Shown here piece after piece: positions 20,645 through 28,501 of a stretch of DNA of 47,805 bases (positions within the stretch are counted from its first letter, which is position 1; each line of letters starts with the position of its first letter). Source of the stretch: Pseudoflavonifractor sp. 524-17 (lineage in GTDB: Bacteria; Bacillota; Clostridia; Oscillospirales; Oscillospiraceae). Both the position numbers and the translations under genes were made by a program. The notes beneath the pieces are model-generated. The model saw only the letters and a program-made list of their open reading frames with translations. It was not told the origin of the DNA and did not search any database. The stretch spans positions 1 to 47,805 of the forward strand of contig NZ_QWEK01000010.1 in assembly GCF_009935845.1 (NCBI RefSeq), given 5' to 3'.

Positions 20645-21240
20645 TTGTGTCGTAGTTCTCGGCACAGCATTTACATTGCCCCTTGTGATAGCCTCCCACG
20701 ATCCGGGATGTGCCGGTAACATGCGGGCGCAAGAGAAACCGCTCCAAAGTACACGGAGCAGCTTTAAACTTCCTGGTAAATGTCAGGCTCTTGAAATCAG
20801 GGGATAGAAGAATAGACGGGGGCGCCGCTCGCTACGGCAGAAGGCAGGATAAACACCGGAGACCCGTCCTGCGGAAAAGTTTAAAGCAAGAACCGCCAGC
20901 CCCGCGGGACGGAATGGGGCAACCTCCGCTGAAAATCGCTCTTCTGCTGAAAGGTTTCGACTACTGGCCTTATGAATTAGGGTTCGGCGATGGGGAGAAC
21001 GGGATAAGCGGAAAATATGGGACGCGCACAATGTTGTTAAGGGCGGCCGCCTGGTAGGGAGTGCGCAACGCTGGAGAGGTCGAGAGGGAGAGTATCCAGC
21101 AAAAAATGAGCGCCGGGTCATATCAAAAAACGGCCAGCCGGGGAAGGACCGGCACGGCGCTCAATATACGCAGAAACCCGGTGCATGAGCCGGAAACTGC
21201 GCCAAGAGAGGAAACGCATGGCGGGATATAACCCCCGCCG
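20645..21240 (+). ncRNA. probable large structured non-coding RNA
   Basis: No convincing gene exists here, yet the DNA is dense with complementary arms: CGGCACA/TGTGCCG (20660/20709), GCTCC/GGAGC (20741/20755), GCAGGA/TCCTGC (20844/20867), GCCCC/GGGGC (20899/20916), GCTGG/CCAGC (21070/21096), an 8-bp GAGCGCCG/CGGCGCTC (21108/21155) enclosing GCCGG/CCGGC (21137/21149), and GGCGGG/CCCGCC (21220/21234). A-rich loops separate the arms. Size of about 600 nt, phage setting and tRNA-like neighbours recall the ROOL and GOLLD classes of ornate phage RNAs. Membership cannot be shown from reading alone. The exact ends are guesses. Confidence 0.6.
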
Positions 21241-21275
21241 CCTCTCCAATCAAATTATGAAAGGAGACCTCTCGA

Positions 21276-21980
21276 ATGAACAAACTGCAAATTTTCAACA
21301 ACCCCGAGTTTGGGACTGTCCGCACCGTGGAGATTGACGGTGAGCCGTGGCTGGTGGGAAAGGACGTGGCATCGGCACTTGGGTATGCCGACACAAAATC
21401 TGCCCTGTCTGACCATGTCGACGCCGAAGACAAGCGAATAATCCAAAGGGGGCAAATCGCCACCTTAGATATTCCGAACCGAGGGCTGACCATCATCAAC
21501 GAGAGCGGCCTGTATTCGCTGGTTCTCTCCAGCAAGCTCCCTGGCGCAAAGAAGTTCCGCCGGTGGGTAACAGCAGAGGTCCTACCATCCATCCGAAAGG
21601 ACGGAAGGTACCAGATTAGGCCCATGACCAGTTATCAGCAGCAGAATATCTGCATCCAGAAGGCAAAACTGCTCAATCAGATCGCGTCTGAGTACGATGG
21701 TACATACAAGCAAGTCCTTCAGGCCTACGCCACAAAGGAACTCACCGGAGAATTTCTCTTGCCTCTGCCTGCACTGGAGCGTAAGACCTACTCTGCTGCC
21801 GAGATCGGTGTGGCGCTCGGGATATCCGCCCACAAGGTCGGAACGATGACCAACTCGAACGGCTTGAAAACCGATAAGTACGGGAAATGGTTCGTGGACA
21901 AGTCCGCACACTCCAGCAAAGAAGTGCAGTCGTTCCGATATTATGAGAGTATCATACCCATTCTGCGGGAACTGTTATAA
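21276..21980 (+). CDS. BRO-type phage antirepressor
   Basis: A 234-residue protein. The N-terminal BRO domain has LQIFNNPEFGTVRTVEIDGE, VGKDVASALGYAD and YSLVLSSKLPGAKKFRRWV. The C-terminal domain (LTGEFLLPLPALERKTYSAA, then EIGVALGISAHKVG and SSKEVQSFRYYE) is the antirepressor C-domain also found in the ORF6N protein at 31160. Such proteins counter the lysogeny repressor. ATG follows AAAGGAGA. It is framed by the structured RNA region upstream and tRNA-like elements downstream. Confidence 0.9.
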   Translation: MNKLQIFNNPEFGTVRTVEIDGEPWLVGKDVASALGYADTKSALSDHVDAEDKRIIQRGQIATLDIPNRGLTIINESGLYSLVLSSKLPGAKKFRRWVTAEVLPSIRKDGRYQIRPMTSYQQQNICIQKAKLLNQIASEYDGTYKQVLQAYATKELTGEFLLPLPALERKTYSAAEIGVALGISAHKVGTMTNSNGLKTDKYGKWFVDKSAHSSKEVQSFRYYESIIPILRELL

Positions 21981-22018
21981 CATTTCGGCGGCGCGGGACC
22001 TGCGATAGTGCCACATAT

Positions 22019-22074
22019 GCACAGTGCAGGTAGCCGGGGTCGCTCCCCGCAAGGTTCAAGTCCTTGGCTGTGTC
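22019..22074 (+). tRNA. tRNA-like element B (no D arm)
   Basis: A perfect T arm (CAAGG-TTCAAGT-CCTTG, 22050-22066) is preceded by a GGGG-CCCC hairpin (22036-22049). GCACAGT (22019-22025) can pair along all 7 positions with GCTGTGT (22067-22073), using two G-U pairs. There is no D arm; 9 nt (GCAGGTAGC) replace it. An alternative fold pairs GCGGGAC (21993) with GTCCGC (22072) and treats the GGGG-CCCC hairpin as a Leu-type long variable arm. Confidence 0.45.
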
Positions 22075-22140
22075 CGCAAGCAGAGCGGGCGGGTCGCGAA
22101 CCACAAACCTGCAAAATAGCCAACAAAGGAAGGAACCATA

Positions 22141-22443
22141 ATGCAGCAAGGCGAAAGCCCCTATGCAGAAACAGCGTTGGCTATAAATACGGGCGCATGT
22201 ACCAAGGCGGCGAGGGAGACTCCAAATCTCCTTGCGGTGGGTTCGATTCCCTACCGTCCGTGCCAGGCCAGGGAGAAGAAACCGATGATAGCCGCAGATT
22301 TATTTGCGAACAGATTCGGTGTGAGTTGGTCGGAGGTCTCCTTGGTCTTATACGGCCCATTAGCTCGAAGGTCGAGCAACCGGCTTTTAACCGGTAGGCC
22401 ACCAGCAGAGGATTGGGGGAGAAAAGAAAATGAAGGGAATTGA
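22141..22443 (+). CDS. uncertain 100-residue ORF overlapping tRNA-like elements
   Basis: ATG 22141 has a good GGAAGGA site 6 bp upstream, and the frame stays open to 22443. However, it runs through tRNA-like elements C and D, and its translation there has the look of tRNA shadow (NLLAVGSIPYRPCQ, LARRSSNRLLTG). A second ATG at 22284 gives a 53-residue product. Translation is possible, but I would not assume a real protein. Confidence 0.25.
   Translation: MQQGESPYAETALAINTGACTKAARETPNLLAVGSIPYRPCQAREKKPMIAADLFANRFGVSWSEVSLVLYGPLARRSSNRLLTGRPPAEDWGRKENEGN
22189..22265 (+). tRNA. tRNA-Trp(CCA)-like gene with weak D arm (element C)
   Basis: The acceptor stem ACGGGCG/CGTCCGT (one G-U pair), discriminator G and encoded CCA are complete. 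The anticodon arm GGAGA-CTCCAAA-TCTCC is canonical, with T33 and anticodon CCA (Trp). The T loop TTCGATT is canonical, but the T stem needs a bulged T. The D arm has at most two or three pairs (CC-AAGGC-GG), and position 8 is C rather than T. It could be functional; it is the most tRNA-like of the group. Confidence 0.6.
22354..22404 (+). tRNA. tRNA-Lys(UUU)-like element lacking the T arm (element D)
   Basis: GGCCCAT is followed by TA, a perfect D arm (GCTC-GAAGGTC-GAGC), A, and a perfect anticodon arm (ACCGG-CTTTTAA-CCGGT) with T33 and anticodon TTT (Lys). Then comes AGGCC plus ACCA, i.e. four bases that can pair with the 5' GGCC, a discriminator A and CCA. The whole T arm is missing. It looks like a tRNA-Lys with a clean internal deletion that kept both ends. 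Confidence 0.5.
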
Positions 22444-22657
22444 AGTAAGGCACGGAAGCAAAATACAACTTTGCAAAAATGACAAAAGCAAAATCAAGGC
22501 ATATCAATGCGAACTTTGTGCGCACTTTGATGTTGATGATTTATCCGACGAAACCTTTTGTCATCGGGGATTTTGGCCCGGATGTGGTGATCCAGATGGG
22601 TGCAGGGAAGCATTTGAACCAGTAAAAGGGCGAGGAATTATCGGGGCGCATTTATAA
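22430..22657 (+). CDS. cysteine-cluster protein
   Basis: A 75-residue protein from ATG 22430, with a GGGGGAGAA site upstream. The N-terminal stretch is basic. CELCAHFDVDDLSDETFCHR and GCGDPDGC carry at least six Cys and two His, a probable zinc site. It belongs to the C-x2-C-x-H-F group of small proteins scattered in this phage (24038, 47709 and others). Overlaps the next ATG. Confidence 0.65.
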   Translation: MKGIEVRHGSKIQLCKNDKSKIKAYQCELCAHFDVDDLSDETFCHRGFWPGCGDPDGCREAFEPVKGRGIIGAHL

Positions 22658-22872
22658 TGAACCGCCACAAAATCACAACCGCCCGACGGGTGGGTGAAGT
22701 CTCCAGCAAATACGGCTATCAGCCCGAATTGTTTGAGAGTGACCTGGAGCAGCATGCAACTGAGAGCGAAGCGCTGTGGCAGGATTTCCGGGCCTGGATG
22801 ATAGAGCGCAAGGTTGACCCGGAGAAGCTGCGGTATCTGTTCCTTCGGCTGTGGGAGGAGTTTTTGAAGTGA
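22657..22872 (+). CDS. hypothetical 71-residue protein
   Basis: ATG 22657 overlaps the previous stop (TAATGA). A charged helical protein, beginning NRHKITTARRVGEVSSKYGY and ending in LRYLFLRLWEEFLK. No domain recognised. It leads into the packaging region and overlaps the next start. Confidence 0.65.
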   Translation: MNRHKITTARRVGEVSSKYGYQPELFESDLEQHATESEALWQDFRAWMIERKVDPEKLRYLFLRLWEEFLK

Positions 22873-23501
22873 TGGTGACAATCATAGCGGCTCTAGCTGT
22901 ACCGTTTCTGATGGTATTATCTGCGCTGATTTACCGTATCGGATTGTGGACAAGGCCACAAAAAGAACAACTACCAGAACATTTAGAGCCATTTGTAATT
23001 TCCGAATACTATGCCCGCACAGAGCAAGCCGCCATCGATATTCTTGAAACCCAGGAACCAGTTGACCAAACTATCATCCTCTGGTGGGGGCTAGACGGGC
23101 TGCGGCTGACAGAGGACGGAAAACTGGAGTGGGTGAGCAGGAGAAAACCGAGGCCGGTCGATACAGGGGAACTGCGAGGCTTTGGGAAATATATGGTATT
23201 GCAGAACCCGGAACAGCAGATAGCCGCACAGATGGAGCAAATGCGCCAACAAATAAATCAGCCGATGGAACAGACGACGGCTCAGATAGATCAACAGATA
23301 AACAGCCTAAGAGCGCAAAACGGCGGTTTGGAACTTCAAATGATACAAAATCTGCGTGCGGCAGCAGTGATGAGTTTACTTCCCATGCCTGGATACATGG
23401 GATACAGACCACAGTATCAGCTGACACAGTGCTGTGTGCAACATCCGGCGCAATATCCGCCGTACTTTTATGGCGGGTGCTGCGGGAATTATGTTGGATA
23501 G
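22872..23501 (+). CDS. membrane-anchored protein with Gln-rich coiled coil
   Basis: A 209-residue protein from ATG 22872 (overlapping the previous TGA). Residues 1-25 are one hydrophobic segment (TIIAALAVPFLMVLSALIYR). A soluble part follows, then a Gln-rich helical stretch with repeated QQINQPMEQTTAQIDQQINS that should form a coiled coil. The C-terminus has Pro, Tyr and Cys clusters (YPPYFYGGCCGNY). Function unknown; the position immediately before terS is unusual for a membrane protein. Confidence 0.65.
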   Translation: MVTIIAALAVPFLMVLSALIYRIGLWTRPQKEQLPEHLEPFVISEYYARTEQAAIDILETQEPVDQTIILWWGLDGLRLTEDGKLEWVSRRKPRPVDTGELRGFGKYMVLQNPEQQIAAQMEQMRQQINQPMEQTTAQIDQQINSLRAQNGGLELQMIQNLRAAAVMSLLPMPGYMGYRPQYQLTQCCVQHPAQYPPYFYGGCCGNYVG

Positions 23502-23526
23502 ATGATTTTGAGGAGAGGTGGTGGGG

Positions 23527-24033
23527 ATGGCATTAACGCCGAAGCAAAAACGATTTGTACAAGAATATCTGGTGGACCTCAATGCCACTGCCGCTGCAAT
23601 CAGGGCCGGATACAGCAAAAAGACGGCTGAGGTTATTGGTTATGAAAACCTTAGAAAACCTCAGATTGAAACTGCAATAAATCAGGCCATACAGGAGCGC
23701 GAGAAACGAACCAAAATCACCCAGGATATGGTTTTGAAGGAAACCGCGAAATTGGCTTTTTTCGATATTCGGAAGATGTTCGATAAGAACGGGAAGCCGT
23801 TAGACATATCAAAGCTGGACGACGATACCGCCGCTGCGCTGGTTGGCCTAGATGTGCAGGATGTTGCAGATAGTGATGGGAACTATGTGGGATTCATCAA
23901 GAAATATAAGCTGGCCGATAAAGTTAAGGCTCTTGAGTTGCTTGGAAAGCATTTCGGCACATGGGAGCCGCAGAACAAACAACAGACCTCCATGGAGGAC
24001 TTGACCGCGCTGGCGGAGAAATTGAGGGTGTGA
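23527..24033 (+). CDS. terS: terminase small subunit
   Basis: A 168-residue protein. ATG 23527 is preferred over GTG 23518, which lies within the GGAGAGGTGG site. The opening LTPKQKRFVQEYLVDLNATA, then IRAGYSKKTAEVIGYENLRK, is the classic Terminase_2 DNA-binding domain. The rest is helical, for oligomerisation and TerL contact. It recognises the pac/cos site. Two small Cys-rich genes separate it from terL. Confidence 0.93.
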   Translation: MALTPKQKRFVQEYLVDLNATAAAIRAGYSKKTAEVIGYENLRKPQIETAINQAIQEREKRTKITQDMVLKETAKLAFFDIRKMFDKNGKPLDISKLDDDTAAALVGLDVQDVADSDGNYVGFIKKYKLADKVKALELLGKHFGTWEPQNKQQTSMEDLTALAEKLRV

Positions 24034-24037
24034 GAAG

Positions 24038-24220
24038 ATGGAGAAAATGGAAATTAAGCTGAAAGAGTGCTGTTTGACTTGCGAACATTTTTATCTACGC
24101 ACAGACTTGCTGGGAATTTGCGGCCCTTGTGTTGGTCGCAACAGGGAAATAAGTTGTGTGCATATGGAAGTTTGCAAGATTTACAATGCGAAAGAGCGAG
24201 GGGAAGAAGATGAACCGTGA
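24038..24220 (+). CDS. small cysteine-cluster protein
   Basis: A 60-residue protein from ATG 24038. CCLTCEHFYLRTDLLGICGP, then CVGRNREISCVHMEVC, give eight Cys in about 35 residues, arranged C-x2-C-x-H-F as in 22430 and 47709. It is probably a zinc-binding cargo protein inserted between terS and terL. Overlaps the next ORF by 11 bp. Confidence 0.6.
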   Translation: MEKMEIKLKECCLTCEHFYLRTDLLGICGPCVGRNREISCVHMEVCKIYNAKERGEEDEP

Positions 24221-24401
24221 GGATCTCATTTCTTGGTTGAGATGCAATCAGAACCTATCAGACCCAAAAGTTTACGAATTTTGTGGAATTATGGGTTGCC
24301 ACGGTATGAAATGTTCGGCTTGTAGAGAGGAAGCGGTAAAAGAGGCTGCTGCTTTCATTGAGGCGTTTTTGGGAAAGACGAGTGAGGCAAATGCGAGATG
24401 A
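24210..24401 (+). CDS. small Cys-containing protein
   Basis: A 63-residue protein from ATG 24210 (GGGGAAGAAG upstream). It contains CGIMGCHGMKCSAC in the centre, flanked by helices (REDLISWLRC and VKEAAAFIEAFLG). A likely metal-binding small protein; function unknown. It overlaps terL by ATGA. Confidence 0.6.
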   Translation: MNREDLISWLRCNQNLSDPKVYEFCGIMGCHGMKCSACREEAVKEAAAFIEAFLGKTSEANAR

Positions 24402-25759
24402 TTCTCACCCAAACCATCCCCTGGGCGGACTTCTCCGACAAGCACAAGCGCTACATAAACGCCGCCCTCGAAAACAAAATATGTGTCGCCGAGGGCGCGA
24501 TTCGCTCCGGCAAGACAATCGACCACTGCATTATCGCCGCCGCGCACCTGGAGCTGTGCCGGGACAGGATTCACCTTGCGTCAGGCTCTACCATCGGCAA
24601 CGCGAAGTTGAATATCGGCGTATGCAACGGCTTCGGTCTGGAGGCTCTGTTTCGTGGCCGCTGCAAGTGGGGGAAGTACCGGGACAACGAGGCGCTGTTC
24701 CTCTACACCCAGACCGGCGAGAAGGTAGTGGTATTCGCTGGGGGCGGCAAGGCCGACAGCTACAAGCGTATCTTGGGCAACTCCTATGGTTTATGGATTG
24801 CTACGGAAATCAACGAGCACTACGACAGCGACGACAGCCGGGAGAGTTTTATCAAGGTCGCCTTTGGCCGTCAAGTTGCGGCGCTGGACCCGCTGGTTTT
24901 GTGGGACCTGAACCCCTGTAATCCCAAACACCGGATTTATGAGGACTACATCGACAAGTACCAGCGGGACAAACAGCCAGGGTACCTGTACGAGCATTTC
25001 ACCATAGATGATAACCTGTCCATTACAGATGAACGCCGGGAGGAAATCAAATCCAGATATGACCCGAACAGTGTCTGGTACAAGCGGGACATTCTGGGCA
25101 AGAGGTGTATAGCGGAGGGCTTGATCTATCAGACCTTTGCGGACAACACCAGCGATTTTCTGATTGACGATCCCCTTTCATGGTGCCGCGAGAACAACCA
25201 GCGCATCACCCGCGTGATGATTGGTGTGGACTTCGGCGGGACCAAATCGGCGACCACGTTTGTTGCGGTGGGGATCACCAACAAGCTGACCGTGCTGGCC
25301 CTGGACCAAGACTGGATGGACAGCAACGACCTGGATCCGGACAAGCTCAACCGGCGGTTTGTGGAGTTTGCGCGGCGGGTGACGGCGATTTACGGTGAGG
25401 CTCAGACCAGAGCGGACAATGAGGAATCGGTCCTGATCCGCGGCATCCGAAACGCCGTGCAGCGGGAAAACCTGCGGTGCAGTGTCCACAACGCGAAAAA
25501 GATGGAGATCAAAAACCGGATCAAGCTGACCCAACTGCTGATGGCGCAGAAGCGGCTGTATGTGGCCCGGAAGTGTGAGCACCTGATTGATGCGTTCCAG
25601 ACGGCGGTCTATGACCCGAAAAGCTATGAGGACGTCCGCTTGGACGATGGCACAAGCGATATTGACAGCTTGGATGCGTTCGAATACGGATTGGAGCCCT
25701 GGTATCAGCAGTTGTTAAAGTACGGCGAAAAGCCGTACCAGTCAATTTTGGGGAGGTAG
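24398..25759 (+). CDS. terL: terminase large subunit (PBSX family)
   Basis: A 453-residue packaging motor. The ATPase has an adenine-binding/Walker A region CVAEGAIRSGKTIDHCII and a Walker-B-like GLWIATEINEH. The C-terminal nuclease domain carries IGVDFGGTKSATTFVAVG, with its catalytic Asp, and DSLDAFEYGLEP near the end, as in the PBSX/XtmB-type Terminase_3 group. It translocates DNA into proheads and cuts it. ATG 24398 overlaps the previous stop. Confidence 0.96.
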   Translation: MILTQTIPWADFSDKHKRYINAALENKICVAEGAIRSGKTIDHCIIAAAHLELCRDRIHLASGSTIGNAKLNIGVCNGFGLEALFRGRCKWGKYRDNEALFLYTQTGEKVVVFAGGGKADSYKRILGNSYGLWIATEINEHYDSDDSRESFIKVAFGRQVAALDPLVLWDLNPCNPKHRIYEDYIDKYQRDKQPGYLYEHFTIDDNLSITDERREEIKSRYDPNSVWYKRDILGKRCIAEGLIYQTFADNTSDFLIDDPLSWCRENNQRITRVMIGVDFGGTKSATTFVAVGITNKLTVLALDQDWMDSNDLDPDKLNRRFVEFARRVTAIYGEAQTRADNEESVLIRGIRNAVQRENLRCSVHNAKKMEIKNRIKLTQLLMAQKRLYVARKCEHLIDAFQTAVYDPKSYEDVRLDDGTSDIDSLDAFEYGLEPWYQQLLKYGEKPYQSILGR

Positions 25760-25763
25760 GGGG

Positions 25764-26027
25764 ATGGAATGGATTAGCGTAAAAGACAGATTGCCAGAAT
25801 ATAAAATTCCAGTCTTGGTTTTGTTCAACGATAATATCCATAGCCGAAAAAATGTTTTTGCTGTTGGTTACATCACAACAGACATAAAAAATAGAAAGGC
25901 AAAGGCGTGGGAGTTTAAAAGCATACGAGGGTGGAACGCCGAACAAATTTCGAGCTGGATGCAATATGAAGTCACCCACTGGATGCCGCTGCCCACGCCC
26001 CCTGACCGCGAGAGGACGGAGAGATAA
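25764..26027 (+). CDS. DUF551 protein
   Basis: An 87-residue protein with the complete DUF551 signature: MEWISVKDRLPEYKIPVLVL at the start and VTHWMPLPTPP at the end. DUF551 proteins are frequent small accessory proteins of phages; their function is unknown. It starts a run of AT-richer accessory genes placed between terL and portal. Confidence 0.85.
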   Translation: MEWISVKDRLPEYKIPVLVLFNDNIHSRKNVFAVGYITTDIKNRKAKAWEFKSIRGWNAEQISSWMQYEVTHWMPLPTPPDRERTER

Positions 26028-26028
26028 C

Positions 26029-26301
26029 ATGGACAATAAAGAAATATTCAGAACTGCGCTGAACAGATGGGGTGCAGACGCGCAGACTGTCATGGTTTTC
26101 GAGGAAATGTCCGAACTTCAGAAGGAACTGTGCAAGCACTCCAGAGGCGCAGACAACACAGAACATATTGCGGAAGAAATTGCAGATGTTCAAATCATGC
26201 TGGAGCAGATGATTATTTTGCACGGCTGTGAAGAAGCTGTGCGGGAATATAAGCGCAGTAAAATTGAGCGGTTGAAAATCAGACTCGGAATTGCTGATTA
26301 A
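26029..26301 (+). CDS. MazG-like nucleotide pyrophosphohydrolase
   Basis: A 90-residue all-alpha NTP-PPase-like protein. FEEMSELQKELCK gives the ExxE part and IAEEIADVQIMLEQM the ExxD part of the metal site, in the correct order. It would hydrolyse NTPs or alarmones to monophosphates. ATG 26029 follows the DUF551 stop by 1 bp. A broken paralogue is at 19229. Confidence 0.85.
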   Translation: MDNKEIFRTALNRWGADAQTVMVFEEMSELQKELCKHSRGADNTEHIAEEIADVQIMLEQMIILHGCEEAVREYKRSKIERLKIRLGIAD

Positions 26302-26341
26302 CCCCGCCCGATAATCCCCGCTGAAAACGGAGGAAGGATAT

Positions 26342-26812
26342 ATGGAGAAGGTTCTGAAGATTGAGGAAATCACCGGACTGAAATTAGGGAATGCAGGTAG
26401 GCCGACGGAGCGTGTCAGTCTTGGCATGGCTCAAATGCTGAATGTTCTGTGTGGTTGCAGCGAATATGACGGATATAAAATCACTACGACGGAACACGAG
26501 TACATGATTTTGATTGACAATGGTCAATCCTGCTGCGAAAGCTGGGGATATTTCTCCAGTGATGATGATTTTGAAAAATTCATCGGACAAAATCTGAATT
26601 CTGTTGAACTGACTGATACAGCCCTTAACGAAAAGAAACTGGATGAATTTGAGCCGTATGGTTTCTACGAGGGTGGAATCCAGTTTGTTGATTTCAAAAT
26701 GGGGAATGGCTCTGTTTTACAGTTTGCCGTTTATAACGCCCACAATGGATATTATGGGCACCCGATTATTGTTGCAAAGGACAAGGATATTCTTTTGCTG
26801 GATACGCTGTAA
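26342..26812 (+). CDS. DUF7448-like protein
   Basis: A 156-residue protein from ATG 26342 (GGAGGA upstream). The central DNGQSCCESWGYFSSDDDFE and the following GQNLNSVEL match my memory of DUF7448-type phage proteins, which have a 'CCSES.W' core. Beta-strand-rich with no membrane segment. Function unknown; cargo between terL and portal, AT-rich. Confidence 0.6.
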   Translation: MEKVLKIEEITGLKLGNAGRPTERVSLGMAQMLNVLCGCSEYDGYKITTTEHEYMILIDNGQSCCESWGYFSSDDDFEKFIGQNLNSVELTDTALNEKKLDEFEPYGFYEGGIQFVDFKMGNGSVLQFAVYNAHNGYYGHPIIVAKDKDILLLDTL

Positions 26813-26835
26813 AAGCCGCCCAGAGGTGAGAGAGT

Positions 26836-27087
26836 ATGAAAATCGTTCCGTTGCCAGCAAAAGGGCGAGTGGATGTAATTATTGATTCAGAAGATGATGT
26901 GATTATTCCAACGCTCTTAGACTTTGACATGGGGATATTCTCTTACTCTGATGGTAACGGAAACAGGCTGTTCGTCGCAAAATGTACTGATGTTGACTTT
27001 TACATAGTGGATGATGTGTATAGGAAAAAGATAGTAAGGAGAAACATTACAATACGGCTCATAGAAGCTGGCATTCAAGGGTGGTGA
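26836..27087 (+). CDS. hypothetical 83-residue protein
   Basis: ATG 26836 with AGAGGTGAGAG upstream. A short beta-rich protein (KIVPLPAKGRVDVIIDSEDD, then FYIVDDVYRKKIVRRNITIR). No family recognised. AT-rich, like other inserted accessory genes. Its stop is 5 bp before the proposed ATC start of the portal gene. Confidence 0.55.
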   Translation: MKIVPLPAKGRVDVIIDSEDDVIIPTLLDFDMGIFSYSDGNGNRLFVAKCTDVDFYIVDDVYRKKIVRRNITIRLIEAGIQGW

Positions 27088-27091
27088 TACC

Positions 27092-28501
27092 ATCAAAACC
27101 TATCAAGATTTGCTGGAGGCCCGCGCAAGCGGCAGAGAGGCGGACGTGATTGCGTTCATTCAGTCTGCCATTGCTGACCACAAGGCGGGCCGCATTTACC
27201 AGACTGCTGCTGACGCGCAGTTATACTATGACGGCGAAAACCCCACCATAAACCGGTATGAGAAAATCATCTACGATATGCAAGGCAGGGCCCACAGAGA
27301 TATGTGGACGGCGAACCACAAGATCGCCAGCAAGTTTTTCGGCATTGTGGTAGACCAGGAGACAGGCTACCTTCTGGGCAACGGCGTGAACTTCAAAAAG
27401 GATTCCACCAAAAAGAAGTTAGGCAAGAAATTCGATCGACAAATCCATTCCGCCGGAGAATACGCCCTAATCGGCGGCGTGTCGTTTGGCTTCTGGAACC
27501 TGGACCACTTAGAAGTGTTTCCGGTAACAGAATTTGTCCCGCTGGAGGACGAGGAAAACGGCTCTCTTTCCGCTGGCATCCGCTTCTGGAAGATTGCGCA
27601 GGATAGGCCCCTGCGGTGTACGCTCTACGAGCTGGACGGCTTTACGGAGTACATCCAGCGCCCTGGAGAGGAAATGAAAATTATGGATGGCGGAGAAAAG
27701 CGCCCCTACATACTACACGTGACGGAAACGGCGGCAGACAGAACCAAAATTTACAACGGAGAAAATTATCCGACATTCCCGATTGTGCCGCTGAAAAATA
27801 ACCGGCACTGCAAGTCGGAGTTGGTAGGCAGGCGGAACACGGTGGATGCCCTTGACCTGGCCTGTTCCAACATGATTAACAATGTCGATGAGGGAAATCT
27901 GATCTATTGGGTCCTGACCAACTGTGGCGGAATGGATGAGGAAGGCGCGGTAAAATTCCTTGATCGCGTGAGAACTACACATATTTCGTGGGCCGAAAAC
28001 GGAGACGAGGGCTCCAGCGCTGCGCCCCACGCCATTGAAGCCCCCTTCGAGGGCACACAGACCACCATCGACATGCTGGAGAAGAAGCTCTACCAGGACT
28101 TCCAGGCGTTTGACAGCTCCGCCGTAACGGCCAGCAACCAGAGCGCCACGGCAATCAAGGCCAGCTATGTGCCGCTGGATTTGAAAGTGGACAAGTTTGA
28201 GCGTCAGGTGACGGAGTTCATCAGCGGCATTCTGGCGCTGGCTGGCATCGACGACGAGCCGACCTACACCCGCAACCGCATCATCAACGAGCAGGAGGAA
28301 ATGCAGACCGTCCTCATGGCGGCGCAGTACTTCGACGAGGAGTACATCACCCGCAAGACCCTGACCATCCTGGGCGACGGCGACATGGCCGACGAAATCC
28401 TGAAGCGCCGTGCGGCTGATGATTTGGGGCGGTTTGACGGAAACAACCCGCAGGACGGCGGGAATGAGCCGGAGGAAGGAGAGGAAAACGGAAATGGTTA
28501 A
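27092..28501 (+). CDS. portal protein (SPP1 gp6-like), probable ATC start
   Basis: About 469 residues. It forms the dodecameric channel at the head vertex. IVVDQETGYLLGNGVNF, GVSFGFWNLDHLEVFPVTEF, LACSNMINNVDEGNLIYWVL and QSATAIKASYVPLDLKVD are typical of the SPP1-like portal family. The first TTG (27110) lacks a ribosome-binding site. Reading back, ATC 27092 gives IKTYQDLLEARASG, the usual portal opening, with GGTGGTGAT 4 bp before it. A rare ATC start is therefore likely. The acidic tail (NNPQDGGNEPEEGEENGNG) is normal. Confidence 0.9.
   Translation: MKTYQDLLEARASGREADVIAFIQSAIADHKAGRIYQTAADAQLYYDGENPTINRYEKIIYDMQGRAHRDMWTANHKIASKFFGIVVDQETGYLLGNGVNFKKDSTKKKLGKKFDRQIHSAGEYALIGGVSFGFWNLDHLEVFPVTEFVPLEDEENGSLSAGIRFWKIAQDRPLRCTLYELDGFTEYIQRPGEEMKIMDGGEKRPYILHVTETAADRTKIYNGENYPTFPIVPLKNNRHCKSELVGRRNTVDALDLACSNMINNVDEGNLIYWVLTNCGGMDEEGAVKFLDRVRTTHISWAENGDEGSSAAPHAIEAPFEGTQTTIDMLEKKLYQDFQAFDSSAVTASNQSATAIKASYVPLDLKVDKFERQVTEFISGILALAGIDDEPTYTRNRIINEQEEMQTVLMAAQYFDEEYITRKTLTILGDGDMADEILKRRAADDLGRFDGNNPQDGGNEPEEGEENGNG

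Noticed and set aside
20710-21057. 115-codon frame in the non-coding block
   Set aside because: Arg/Gly-rich, no ribosome-binding site and it crosses several strong stems; better explained by structured RNA.
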